A stretch of 64,000 bases of DNA from Panicum virgatum (Eukaryota > Streptophyta > Magnoliopsida > Poales > Poaceae): contig NC_053145.1 of assembly GCF_016808335.1 (NCBI RefSeq), positions 28,469,120 through 28,533,119 of the forward strand. Direction: 5' to 3'. A program made the translations under genes and the position numbers. Below the pieces are notes generated by a model that was given only the letters and a program-made list of their open reading frames with translations, was not told the DNA's origin and did not search any database. How positions within the stretch are numbered: the first letter of the stretch is position 1; every line of letters starts with the position of its first letter. Shown here piece by piece: positions 1 to 10,632 of the stretch.

Positions 1-2337
1 ATTGATGATATTCTGATCTTCTCCAAGACAGAAGAAGAGCATGAGGAGCATCTGAGACTCGTATTGCAGAGATTGAGAGAGCATCAGCTGTATGCCAAGT
101 TCAGCAAGTGCGAGTTCTGGATTGACGAGGTTCCATTCCTCGGTCATGTTATCTCTCAGGGAGGCATTGCTGTTGATCCGAGCAAGGTGAAGGATGTGCT
201 CGAGTGGGAGACACCGCAGACAGTGAAGGAAGTCAGGTCTTTCTTGGGCTTAGCTGGATATTATCGGAGGTTCATTGAGAATTTCTCCAAGATCGCGAAG
301 CCTTTGACTTCTTTGCTAGAGAAGAATGTGGCTTTTGTATGGACTGATGAGCATCAGACGGCCTTTGATGAGCTGAAGAAAAGGTTGACTACGGCGCCAG
401 TCCTGACTCTGCCAGACCAGACGAAGAGGTTCACGGTGTATTGTGATGCTTCGAAGGATGGTCTTGGGTGTGTTCTGATGCAGGAGGGCAGAGTGATTGC
501 TTATGCTTCACGGCAGTTACGTCGGCATGAGCTGAATTATCCTACTCATGATCTTGAGTTAGCCGCAGTTGTGCATGCTCTGAAGATTTGGAGGCATTAC
601 TTGTATGGGCAGCGTTGTGATATCTACACCGATCACAAGAGCCTCAAGTACATTTTCACGCAGAATGAGCTGAATATGCGGCAGAGAAGATGGCTAGAGT
701 TGGTCAAGGATTATGATCTGGAGATTCACTATCATCCGGGCAAGGCCAATGTTGTAGCAGATGCTTTGAGCAGAAGGAGTTATGTCAACATGGCCGTGGC
801 TTTCCAGATGCCTCCAGAGTTATGCGAGGAGTTCGAACAGTTGAGTCTGGGCTTCTTGCATCATACCTCCAGTGCAGCATTTGAGGCAGTGCCGACTCTA
901 GAGTCAGAGATCAGGCAGCATCAGAAAGATGATGAGAAGCTGCAGGAGATTCGTGAGTTGCTCAAGAAGGGCAAGGCTCCTCATTTCAGAGAGGATGATC
1001 AGGGTACCATGTGGTACAAGAACCGGATCTGTGTTCCAGATGTGAAGGATCTTCGGAAGTTGATTCTGAGTGAGGCCCATGATACAGCTTACTCTATTCA
1101 TCCGGGCAGCACGAAGATGTACTATGATCTGAAGGAACGTTTCTGGTGGTATGGGATGAAGCGTTCAGTGGCAGAGTACATGGCTATTTGTGACACCTGC
1201 CAGCGTGTCAAGGCTGAGCATCAGAGGCCAGCGGGTCTGTTACAGCCTTTGAAGATTCCAGAGTGGAAATGGGAGGAAATCACTATGGACTTCATTGTTG
1301 GTTTGCCTCGTACTCAGAAAGGGTACAACTCTATATGGGTAGTAGTGGATCGATTGACGAAGGTTGCTCACTTCATTCCGGTGAACACTACTTACTCCGG
1401 CGCTAGACTTGCAGAGTTGTACATCTCTCGGATTGTCTGCTTGCATGGTGTGCCCAAGAAGATCATATCTGACAGAGGGTCTCAGTTCACTTCTCGTTTC
1501 TGGGAGCAGCTCCATGATTCGTTGGATACGAAGCTGCGTTTCAGTACGGCTTATCACCCTCAGACAGATGGGCAGACAGAGAGAACCAACCAAGTGTTGG
1601 AGGATATGCTGAGAGCTTGTGCTATTCAGTATGGTACTAGTTGGGATAAGTGCCTGTCTTATGCTGAGTTTTCATATAACAACAGCTATCAGGCCAGTCT
1701 GAAGAAGTCTCCCTTTGAGGCATTGTATGGCAGAAAGTGCAGGACTCCTCTCTATTGGGATCAGATTGGTGAGAAGCAGCTCTTTGGCCCTGAGATCATA
1801 GATGATGCAGAGCAGATGGTTCAGGCTGTGCGAGAAAATCTGAGAATTGCACAGAGCAGACAGAAGAGCTATGCTGATGGCAAACGGAGAGACCTGACTT
1901 TCAGTGTTGGTGATTATGTGTACCTGAAGGTGTCTCCGATGAGAGGAATCCGCAGATTTAATGTCAAAGGGAAGTTAGCACCTCGTTATGTGGGGCCATT
2001 CAAGGTGCTAGAGCGGAAAGGCGAAGTTGCTTATCGCCTGGAGTTACCTCTCAGCCTCTCGGGAGTTCATGATGTCTTCCATATATCTCAGCTGAAGAGA
2101 TGTCTGCGAGTACCCGAGGAGCAGGCACCCCTGGATGGAGTCGATGTGCAGGAGGATCTGACCTATACTGAGCATCCGGTAAAGATTCTGGAGACATCAG
2201 AGAGAGTTACTCGGAACAAGCGCATCAAGATGTGCAGAGTTCAGTGGAGTCACCACAGTGAAGCTGAGGCTACTTGGGAGCGAGAAGATGAGTTGAAGAA
2301 GACCTATCCAGATCTCTTTGCTAGCCAGCCCAGCTAA
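1..2337 (+). CDS. Ty3/gypsy (Tekay/Del-like chromovirus) pol, C-terminal part
   Basis: Open frame of 779 codons running in from the left edge; the 5' part (gag, protease, most of RT) is outside the window. It starts at the RT active-site region (IDDILIFS). RNase H follows ([10 protein letters not shown] near nt 440-470, TDHKSLKYI near 640). The integrase zinc finger has its histidines near 1080-1105 and CDTC at 1189-1200. The catalytic core shows MDFIVGLP (about 1285), SDRGSQF (about 1470) and GQTERTNQ (about 1570). The C-terminus is chromodomain-like, with [14 protein letters not shown] near 2240-2280. The product would reverse-transcribe and integrate the element. There is no internal stop or frameshift, so this is probably a young copy. 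Assignment to Tekay/Del is from family knowledge: chromodomain end plus a very long LTR. Confidence 0.95.
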   Translation: MDDILIFSKTEEEHEEHLRLVLQRLREHQLYAKFSKCEFWIDEVPFLGHVISQGGIAVDPSKVKDVLEWETPQTVKEVRSFLGLAGYYRRFIENFSKIAKPLTSLLEKNVAFVWTDEHQTAFDELKKRLTTAPVLTLPDQTKRFTVYCDASKDGLGCVLMQEGRVIAYASRQLRRHELNYPTHDLELAAVVHALKIWRHYLYGQRCDIYTDHKSLKYIFTQNELNMRQRRWLELVKDYDLEIHYHPGKANVVADALSRRSYVNMAVAFQMPPELCEEFEQLSLGFLHHTSSAAFEAVPTLESEIRQHQKDDEKLQEIRELLKKGKAPHFREDDQGTMWYKNRICVPDVKDLRKLILSEAHDTAYSIHPGSTKMYYDLKERFWWYGMKRSVAEYMAICDTCQRVKAEHQRPAGLLQPLKIPEWKWEEITMDFIVGLPRTQKGYNSIWVVVDRLTKVAHFIPVNTTYSGARLAELYISRIVCLHGVPKKIISDRGSQFTSRFWEQLHDSLDTKLRFSTAYHPQTDGQTERTNQVLEDMLRACAIQYGTSWDKCLSYAEFSYNNSYQASLKKSPFEALYGRKCRTPLYWDQIGEKQLFGPEIIDDAEQMVQAVRENLRIAQSRQKSYADGKRRDLTFSVGDYVYLKVSPMRGIRRFNVKGKLAPRYVGPFKVLERKGEVAYRLELPLSLSGVHDVFHISQLKRCLRVPEEQAPLDGVDVQEDLTYTEHPVKILETSERVTRNKRIKMCRVQWSHHSEAEATWEREDELKKTYPDLFASQPS

Positions 2338-2352
2338 ATCTCGGGGACGAGA

Positions 2353-2373
2353 TTTCTTTAAGGGGGTAGGGTC
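2353..2373 (+). promoter_or_regulatory. polypurine tract (plus-strand primer)
   Basis: The stretch TTTAAGGGGGTAGGGTC lies immediately before the 3' LTR and 16 nt after the pol stop codon. A purine-rich tract abutting the LTR primes second-strand synthesis in LTR retrotransposons. The same motif, preceded by CTCGGGG-CGAGATT, occurs on the - strand next to the LTRs of the tandem array (31651-31690, 41113-41150), which links the two families. Confidence 0.85.
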
Positions 2374-2557
2374 TGTAACACCCTAATTTTAAATTTCAGC
2401 ATTTATTAATAAATTAATTGGCTTTAGTTAAATTTTCTAAGGTTTATTGTGTTTAGTTGGCATTTAATCTAATTTTTTGCTCCTTAATTAAATAAAATTT
2501 ATCATAGGTTTAAATTTTTGTTGCATTCATGCTGGTGCATACTTTTATTTGAGTGTG

Positions 2558-2589
2558 GTTTGAATTCAAATTCAAATTTGAATTCAAAC
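2558..2589. repeat. perfect inverted repeat in LTR
   Basis: Arms GTTTGAATTCAAAT (2558-2571) and ATTTGAATTCAAAC (2576-2589) with a 4-nt loop, about 185 bp into the LTR and just before the C-rich leader. A comparable palindrome sits at the equivalent place in the solo LTR (10070-10104). Confidence 0.85.
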
Positions 2590-4278
2590 TTTGTTTGAAT
2601 TAGATTTAGAAAGGAGAAGAGTAGAAAAAAAAGAAAACCCAAACCCTTAACCCAGCCCAAACCCAAACCCACAACCAAAACCCAACCCAGCCCTTTCCTA
2701 CTCCCGCAGGGGCCCAGCACGCTGGCCCAGCCGGCCTCCCCGCGGGCCCAACTCGCGCGCCATCTACCCAGCCCGTTTCCCCGGCGTGCCCCGCGCCCGC
2801 TTCGGCCCAGCTCGCGCCGCGGCCTGCTAGCGCCGGTCCCTCTGCGCGCGGCCCAGCGCGCACTCGCGCAGCAGCCCAGCGTCGCCCACGCCGCGCGTCG
2901 TCCGCCCTGACCCGCCGGTCCCACCCGCCAGAGTCGCCGCTGCCCAAACCCGCTGACGGTCCGGGCCCAGCTGCCAGCTCCGTCTTCCCCGCAGAGCCGC
3001 AACGCCCGCCCGAGACTTCCGCGACTTTCCCCGCGGGCGCGCACGCCGAGATTCTCGGCCCTGCCCTTCTTAACCCCAGCCGCACCCCCCTGCGCCCCCA
3101 TCTCACCCCGCAGCGCCGCACAACCCTAGCCGCCGCCTTGCCTCTGCTCGGAGCGGAGCAGCGCCGCGACTCCACGCCGGTGAGCCCCTGCTCCATCTCT
3201 TTTCGCCACCTCCGGTGACTACGGACCTAATTGGCCCCTGGGACACCTTCGCAGGACCCGCACGGACGCCTCCGGCCGGTCCAGCACCCGGAATCGCCCT
3301 GCGTCGACTCCGTTGACACGCCCCGTCGAGCTCCGCCGCCAGGCTCACGCCGCCGGCACCCTGCGCCACACCATCCCCCGAATTCGAACCTCGGTGAGAA
3401 TATCCTCCGCTCGCGCTCCCTTTTGGCGTGTTAGTGCAGTCCGTAGCCCCTTCTCGCGGCCGGACACCGTGCTCCGGCGAGCTAGCGCTGCCTCGCTCCG
3501 CCACAAGCCCCGTCCGAGCCCCGAGCAGCCTTCCCTTCGCCCCCAGTGGACTGCGCATGCCGCTGGCTACCTCCCCGGCCAAACCACGGCCCAAACCGAG
3601 CCCCAGGGCGCCGCCTAGACCTTCTCCGGCGAGACCCCGACGGGCGCCGCCGCGGGATTCGTCGCCGTCGGCAACCCACGCCGCCGCCGTCGCCCCCTTT
3701 CGATCTGGTCCATCCGATCCGCAATCAACGGATCAGATTAGATCCTGCGTACCTCTTCGTTCTGGCGCGCACGATCGCGATCCAACGGTCCAGGGCCGTT
3801 GACCACGCTAGACACCGGTCAAACGGTGGTAATTTCTCTAAAGACACCCCCATGTTTCCTGTTATCAACCCGCAGTCCAGCCCTTTTGAAAAATAATTGC
3901 AGTGAGGCCCTGATTTTAGCGCTTTACCCCCTGAGCTTCTTAAGATTTGAACCCGCAGTCCAGACCTGTCCTTTTTGCAAGTTAGACCCTGGTTTTATAG
4001 TTTATCTACGTTTCAGTCCCTGGTTTTAGCAGAAAGCCCCCTGGAACTTCAGTTTTCTTACAAATAAGCCCCTAGAACTAGTTTTTAGCCTAGAATATGC
4101 GTTTTAGCTCTGTTTTTAGCGTTCTTTATGTCCACGCGATCGTTGTAACGAGTAGAATAGTTTTAGCTTAGTTTTTCTTGCTGTTGTTATGTATTGATGT
4201 ACTGTTCTTTAGCTTTTTGTTAGAGTTTGCTTGTATGCTTATTGTTGTGCATTGTTTTGGCCATGTGTTCGTGAGTAG

Positions 4279-4500
4279 ACGCTGAGCTACCTGAGGAGCC
4301 CCAGTACCAGTACCCGGAGCAGCCGTCTTCCGAGCACTTTGAGCAGCAGCCAGAGCAGTACGAGGAAGGCAATTATAACATGAACAACCCATCCCTTTTA
4401 AATACATTTTCATACTGCATTTTAATACTGTATGCCTTTAAGGATTTTCCTAGCCACTCTATATCCTTTATATATATCCTTGGGTTGCATTTTGGTTAGT
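4279..4500 (+). other. acidic/hydrophobic mini-ORF segment within the LTR
   Basis: After a TAG acceptor-like site an open stretch encodes a Glu/Gln/Tyr-rich segment (AELPEEPQYQYPEQ...), then NNPSLLN and a hydrophobic stretch (FSYCILILY), ending at a TAG at about 4498-4500. No start codon lies at its head, so it would need splicing from an upstream exon. Function unknown. Segments of the same layout occur in two other LTR families of this window. Confidence 0.4.
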
Positions 4501-5733
4501 TGTGCTAGGTTGCTGCGCTATAACACACCTTGGTCCTTTTTAATTAAATTGATTAATGGTTTACTTGAACTTAATTCTGAGAGTGGCACTCTGTGTGGCT
4601 TGAGTGGCTCACTTCTCGATAAAATTGGCTTTTGTTAGAAACATGGTTTAGGGGGCCAGCACGGTGCTTAGTGCTTGGTTGGCCACTCTCCATAAGGACC
4701 GGTTCATAGAGCGACAACCTGGGACAACAGCGCTACCACAAGGCTAGAATGGGATAGACTTGGCGTAATAATTAGATCTTTTTGGTTTGGAGTAACTTAC
4801 CTGCGGGGCAAGAGTAGTAAGCTTCAATGGTCCCTGCTCCTCCGGCTTGGTCTGTGCTTGGATTGCGCTCCTGTGCTTGTACCCCCGGAGGTGGGCCCCA
4901 TCGTCGCCGACCTAACTCTCGCGGTTACGCCTTACCAACGAGATTCTTTTTAAAGGCCTCGTAGTGAGTCGCTAGCCATCTCACCTAAGGAAGTGTGATG
5001 AACAACTGGCGTAGCTCACGACTTGTGGGTAAAGATGTGCAACCTCTGCAGAGTGTAAAACTGGTATACTAGCCGTGCTCACGGTTATGAGCGGCCCAGA
5101 TCCTCCTTTTGATTAGTGAAGTTATCTCCTTCCGACGAGGGAGGTGCTTCTCGGGGTTACCTTGGTGGCTTGGTTTTGGTATGGTTCTCAGTAGTAGTAT
5201 AATTAAACTTGACTAATTACTATGTAACTGGGTTAATGGTAATTCATCAACTCGTAGAAAGTAGCTTTAATAAAATTTTGCCAACACTTAAAAGCTAATG
5301 CAGTTGAGTCAGCCAGCCTAGAGCCTCATAGTTTGTGTTATACTTGTTGAGTACAAGTTGTGTACTCACTCTTGCCTCTTCTCTACTTTTTCCTCTTGGC
5401 TACGCTACTGCTGCTCAGTTCCTGCCGACACGAGGGAGTTCGTCCAGCGCTACCAGGACTACGAGGACTTCTAGGTGTTCGTCTCCCAGTCGACGTCCCT
5501 GTGGCGCCCTGCTTCAGCTTCGGAGAGCTTTTACCGTATTTTTGTACTTCGCTTCCGCTGTATCAGACATTTTTGTCATTATTGTAATAAATAACATTCG
5601 TATTCGCTTTATTATATCTTTTTACGTGATATGTGCTATGATATACTGTTCATTCTGTTGTATATACGTGTGACTTGATCCTGGCACGTATATGATTGCT
5701 CGGTTTATGTTCTTTTATAAACCGGGTGTTACA

Positions 5734-6240
5734 CACTTGTAAATGCTTTGAGACATACCTGGAAGCTCACACTCACTCTTTGCATGACAATAGCATATTT
5801 TTGTGGGGGGAAGAAATTTTTATCAATGATGATGGTTTGGTTTATGTGGACTGTTTGGCTAACCGAATATGATTCATCAGCTTTTAGCCGATTCACAATG
5901 ATCTTTGTAGCGTCGGTTCGGCAAGTGATTGTTTTGCAGGAGAGGCCGTATGTGTTGATGCTGAGGTGATGAAGCATGAGAATGATCACATAAGTCAGTG
6001 CCATCCATGGAATATGAAAACTAGGACCGGTCTGCAACAACATTGAGATTGGTCGAGGAAGGCGTGAGGCCGGTTCAAGCAATTGGTCACAAAGTCAGTT
6101 GGCTAATAGCCGATCTATCGGCTCGGGGGGGCAAAACCATCAGTGACATGAGAAGACAAATTGAGGAGATGATGTTTTTATTTGGTTTATGGCTGGCGCT
6201 TAGAAGATTCTGTCATATTTGGCCAAACTTGGGGGGCATG
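5734..6240 (+). mobile_element. 3' internal tail of an older LTR retrotransposon with PPT
   Basis: A sequence without a clear ORF that ends in the purine tract GGGGGGCATG immediately before the LTR at 6241. It is cut on the left by the Tekay-like LTR, which apparently inserted into this older element. Only short, unrecognised frames are present. Confidence 0.55.
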
Positions 6241-6792
6241 TGTTATCGCCAGAATTTGACTAGGATTGATAGGCCAAATGTCAGAAGAAGCCCACGGTAA
6301 AGGAGTCCACTTAGCCAGGCTTATATCATAAGTTTCGCCAAATACAATGATAATTGGGCACTCAAGGGTCGAGCTGAGATGGGGTCACGGGCCTAATCCA
6401 TGTTGAAGTCCAGTCTATTCGCGAGGCTGGTTCGGACTGCAGGAAGAGGCCGCACAAAAATGGACGCCCAGGCCACATATGGACTCCATTTTGGATGTTC
6501 TAGATATGCATGGAAAGCTAAGGAGATAAGCTTTCCAATACAACTGGAATCATGTCCAGATTCGCTCGGAGTTGACGGGAACTGCCGAAACAATAGGACA
6601 ACCAGAATCTGCCACAATTATACGGCATGTTTCGGCTGATATTTGGAAGATTCATGAAGATCTGGACTGGTGGAGGGAAGAGTCTAGATCATGTTATCTA
6701 ATCTTCGAGTCTTCATTGAGTTGTAATCTATCTCTAGTCTTCGTTTAGGAAAGAGTTTAGAGGTTGCCTTGCACGGCAAGAAGTCTCCGGAC

Positions 6793-6800
6793 TATAAATA
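6793..6800 (+). promoter_or_regulatory. TATA box of the LTR promoter
   Basis: TATAAATA within a C-rich surround, in the middle of the LTR, as expected at the U3/R boundary. Confidence 0.6.
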
Positions 6801-6906
6801 TGTACCCTATGACATTTGTAAAGAAGAACGTCATCACGTCTCGCAAACAACAACTCTCGGCGCATCGCCACCCCTAACCCTAGGGTTTCATCCAAGTAAG
6901 CGCCAT

Positions 6907-6939
6907 GCTGCCCTGATCGCTTCTTGCGATCAGGGCAGC
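6907..6939. repeat. 14-bp perfect hairpin downstream of LTR TATA box
   Basis: GCTGCCCTGATCGC and its exact reverse complement are separated by TTCTT. It lies about 110 bp after the TATA box, so it would be near the 5' end of the element transcript. Confidence 0.8.
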
Positions 6940-7859
6940 GTTGTCCTTGCTTTTACCTTGGTACTACTCGTACTGAAGCGTTTTTATGGCGAGTAGTACT
7001 AGTTATCTTGGTGTTCGTAGCATAGCTTTAGTAGATCTATCATGCTTTTGTTGCTAATTGTCTACGAATATCATGTTGTCTTTACGCGATCATGTCATCA
7101 TCTTATACTAGCTCTCGTTGCATAGAGTTAGCTACCTAAGGGCAACACCCTGCTTCTTTTATGTTTAGTAGATCTGATCTGTTATGGTTTGCTCTTATCT
7201 TTAAGAGTTGGCGCAATATCTGTTAGATTAGGCCTTGCAAACGGGTTGGATGATCCAGTGGTGTACTAGATGCTTTATTTTAGCCTTGATAGGGATTGTT
7301 CCGGGAATCGGCTCTTGCTAGTTCTTAGGCCTCTATTTTGGGTTATGGTTTAGTTATCTGTTACGTTCATTAGGCCCAATCATGTGTAGGATGTTCCGAT
7401 CTAACAGTGAAGATTTTACCGTCGTGGATTAGATTAGTTAGATTTAATTGAAGCAGCTTTACAGTTATTCGCTTTATTTATCAATATCCGGATGCAAACA
7501 GATCCAATCTGACACCGGGACTCGATCGGCTCTTTAAAGCCGATGCAAGAGTCGTCCCGGGGAGCCGACCACGGCTCGGATTTATGTTTCCACGTGTTTG
7601 TGTATGCAGGCAAATCGTCGCAAGCACATTTGCACCTTCCTGATCGGGTATAGGTCAGGTGGCATGCCCGACATTCTCCGTAATCTCTGGGCGCGTGATG
7701 GAATTGCGGGCCGTCGACGAGGGAGCAGTGCCTGACAGCGCTCCGGTGACCCCCGGCTCTTCGTGTTGCCTGTCGCTGCTTGCCGGTGGGTTTCGACCGA
7801 CAACACAAATATACTCCAATAAAAACAACCTCAGGTAGGGGAGTATCAGAAATCGACTG

Positions 7860-9240
7860 CTACGCCTGTTCCACCTCATCAGGGGAAGACCATCCAAAGA
7901 GCACTGACAGCGCAAGAACTTGATTATTAGGGGGAAGAACATCCAAAGAGCGCTGACAGCGCAAAAACTTGATTATTAGGGAGTCTTGCTGAACCAGTGA
8001 AAAGTTGGATGTATTCTTCAAGACTCTGTTGGTCGATGCTAGCAGTCTCCCAATAAGGTCCAGAGCCCGCATCATCTTCTTGTTCTCAATGAGGCCCCTC
8101 CTCCAGCGGTATCTGGCTCCATTCCGGTGATGCAACGGCTGCGTCGCGGAGGAGGAAATGCGGGAATGCAGCCTGTTAGCTCTTGGAGTAGGCAAGATCT
8201 TCATCATCTTCTTTGTAATCTTTGACAAGAAGTGCCTCCGCTGGCCCGAGTGCTGGATGGAATTGGGGGTTCCGGAATGAGTTGTTGAGGCAGTCGACCT
8301 AGGAGGCGCAACACTTGGCTCAGGCCACTGCTGTTGTTTCGAGCGGCGGGAGTAAAGCAACGCGAAGTTGGGAACAAGAGGTGAAGGTGGAGGCAGGAAC
8401 TGCACTTCTTGCCCTGAGCACTCCTGTGTCACTGCCTCGCCGCCAGTGGAATGCGACGGCCAAATTCTCTCCAAGGTGGGCGACTAAGCATTAACATCAG
8501 AAACACAATGCAGTGTTGGTTGCAGAAGACCTTGATCAAGAAGTTTGCCAGACGATGAGGTGTCCAGCTCTGGAGCAGCACAAGGTGGCACGCCATCAAC
8601 GGTGTCGAGTAACGGAGTCATGCCAAGCTGACCCATCTTGGTGGTTGCAGTCGTCACGGATGCGTCGGCCAAGGGTGCAGGAGGGGGAGTGCCATCGAAT
8701 GTGACCAGCACTGGAGGCATGCTATCCACATCCATGACGGTGGAAGAACCATCCACAAAGGTGGACTCAGCCGTCGGAGATGCGTCGGCCGTGGGTGTGG
8801 AAGGGTGCGCGTCGTCAACAGTGACAAGCATCAGAGGCTTGCCATCCACCCCCACGATGGTGGTAGTTGAAGAAGCATGCGCCACAGTGAACGCAGCCAC
8901 TCGAGATGCGTTGTTCGCTGGTCTGGGAGGGGGTGCGCCTTCGACGGTGACCAGCACAGGGGGTGTGCCATCCCCGCTTGCAAAGACGGTGGTTGAAGTT
9001 GTTGAAGAAACTTCCATAGTAGTAGTCACCGAAGAAGCATTTGCCGAAGTGATTGTAGCCGCCGAAGATGCGTCGGTCGTTGGTGTGGTGGCCACGGGGC
9101 CCGAAATAATTACCGTCGACGGTGATCGCCATCACCGGCGGTGTGTCCTCAACTGCCGCGAACATCAGAGTCGCACACCCATCATCCGCCCGGGCATGGG
9201 TCGCAAACACCAAGGCCATATCCCTGGTAGAGCGCATCAT
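7860..9240 (-). pseudogene. retroelement ORF remnant, Thr/Ala/Pro-rich with RRS...MRALDLIG...ALSVLFGW tail
   Basis: On the - strand the higher-coordinate part (about 9095-8484) encodes a low-complexity region with repeated PPVLVTxDGxPPP units separated by Ala/Ser/Thr stretches. Downstream (about 8474-7860) come LVPNFALLYSRRSK, KKMMRALDLIG and LALSVLFGW. I recognise the last part as the C-terminal end of an ORF common in grass retroelement proteins; this is from memory and unverified. A stop separates the two halves, and a 49-bp tandem duplication shifts the frame near the end. Non-functional remnant. Confidence 0.45.
7882..7979. repeat. 49-bp tandem duplication
   Basis: 7882-7930 is repeated at 7931-7979 with about three substitutions. 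The length is not a multiple of three, so the duplication breaks the remnant ORF it lies in. Confidence 0.85.
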
Positions 9241-9821
9241 TCCTACAATTGCTCATTGGTTCGAGATCGAGGAGAACTTGTTGTCCATCATCAATTTTGG
9301 ACCTGCTAGTTTCCTCTTGATTTCACTGGACTAGCTCTCAGCTACCCGAATTCTCAATGAGGGGTGACCCCTATTTGTCCCTCCTAGCCGGCTACACATC
9401 ATGTAGTGGTCGCTCTTCTTCCACCTCCTCTACTGCAGTCTTCTCAACAGATGTGGAGGTTGAGCTTCATGGAATCCCGGCGCACGCATGGGAATTGGAG
9501 ACAGTCTCATAATTTTTGAGTGATTACTGCGTGTCCTACGACATTCACCCTAAAATAGCTATTCATTGGGTGGTTTTTCGTATCGCGGCATGGAGTTCCA
9601 ACCCGAGCTGCATTCCTCATGATATTGATTTGGTGATTCCTGAACTAGAGGTCGCGGTGGAGCTTGATGGGTAGGTGCAGCACATTGTCGCCTACCCTGT
9701 TTAGATTTCGTTGAAGAATCGCAGTGTTTTGCCTGTAGCGGATGCTCCTCCACCACCCCCTCCCCCCGTTGATGTTGACCGCCATTGTCGTCGGTAGTGG
9801 TTAGGAGTTCTGAGGCGTCTG
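9241..9821. other. unassigned remnant sequence left of the solo LTR
   Basis: No convincing gene. It may be the upstream part of the - strand retroelement ORF remnant. The last five bases (GTCTG, 9817-9821) are the left target-site duplication of the solo LTR. Confidence 0.3.
9817..9821. repeat. target-site duplication, left copy (GTCTG)
   Basis: GTCTG here and at 19176-19180 directly flank the TG...CA ends of the solo LTR. The match is exact. Confidence 0.85.
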
Positions 9822-10069
9822 TGCAACACCCCATAAATTCTTAGAATAGTAATAGTTGCAAAAATGTGGTTTTTCAAAAAACTTTGTGTGGAGTGAGGAT
9901 AATTAGCATCACCTAAGGCATAACTCCTCTCATCTAAATCCTAGCTCAAGTAAAATCAGTTGAAATATAAGAAAATGTATGCTAGTGTGGAAATATTTTG
10001 ATTTTATTTGAGTTCTTGCCTCTCCCTTGTTTAAATTCTCCTCGAAGGATTCTTGTTTGAGTTTGAGTG

Positions 10070-10104
10070 GTATTTGATTTGAATTGGAAATTCAAATCAA
10101 ATAC
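10070..10104. repeat. perfect inverted repeat in solo LTR
   Basis: Arms GTATTTGATTTGAATT (10070-10085) and AATTCAAATCAAATAC (10089-10104), loop GGA. Positioned about 250 bp from the LTR start, upstream of the C-rich leader, as in the LTR at 2374. Confidence 0.85.
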
Positions 10105-10624
10105 AGAAGGCTAACCCTAATACCCAAACGTACCCGAGCCTAAACCCACTAACCCAGCCAACCCAACCCACCTTAGCTTTCGGCCCGAGTCCCCCGTCTA
10201 GCCCGTCGCGGCCCATCACCACGCACGCGCCTGCGCGCGTGCGAGTCCGCCCCTGCAGCCCAAGCCGGCCCAACCCGCGACTGCGACCGGCCTTCCCTGC
10301 GCATGCCCGCTCGCCCGCGTCGCTTTAGCCGCTGACAGGCTGGGCACACCTGTCAACCGCACATCATGCCCTCCTATTCAACATTCCACTACCTCCCTCT
10401 CTCTCCCTCATGTCGCGACGCGCCCAATGCCGCTCCCCGCACCTTTACCCCTGCCGCCTACCACCGCTGATGCCACCGCCTGCCCCCGCTGCCGGTCGTG
10501 AAAGCCGCGCGTGCCCAGACCCTAGCCTAGTGCCCGTGGATGCACGCCACATGCCTCCAATCCGTGAACCGCCTCCCACTCGGCAATCCTCGACGTCCGT
10601 GCTACTCCAACCATGGCCGCCGCC

Positions 10625-10632
10625 TATATAAG
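10625..10632 (+). promoter_or_regulatory. TATA box of solo LTR
   Basis: TATATAAG after a GC-rich stretch and just before a CCCTAACCCTAACCC run that starts the leader. Confidence 0.5.

Larger units (their letters stand above)
2374..5733 (+). mobile_element. 3' LTR of the Tekay-like element (3.36 kb)
   Basis: Starts TGTAACACCC directly after the polypurine tract and ends GGGTGTTACA, so the ends are inverted (TG...CA). The first 250 bp are AT-rich. A GC-rich leader of about 1.2 kb follows (2630-3830, starting with a run of CCCAAACCC-type repeats), then an AT-rich remainder. Long frames in the GC-rich part are composition artefacts. The 5' copy of the LTR is outside the window, so age and target-site duplication cannot be read; the five bases following the LTR are CTTGT. 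Confidence 0.9.
6241..7805 (+). mobile_element. 3' LTR of the older LTR retrotransposon
   Basis: Starts TGTTATCGCC after a purine tract and ends CGACCGACAACA, giving TGTT/AACA inverted ends over about 1.56 kb. A TATA box (TATAAATA, 6793-6800) lies about 550 bp in. The start might be two bases earlier because the sequence reads TGTGTT. No coding sequence was recognised. Confidence 0.7.

Noticed and set aside
2500..3900. Overlapping Pro/Arg/Ala-rich frames in the first LTR
   Set aside because: Same composition effect in an LTR leader; no conserved motif or splice support.
3799..4029. + strand frame ending near 4029
   Set aside because: No homology seen; inside an LTR and without supporting splice signals.
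8638..9309. + strand Val/Thr/Ala-rich frame as a secreted or cell-wall protein
   Set aside because: It is the complement of the repetitive - strand ORF remnant that has recognisable flanking motifs; no signal peptide or domain.
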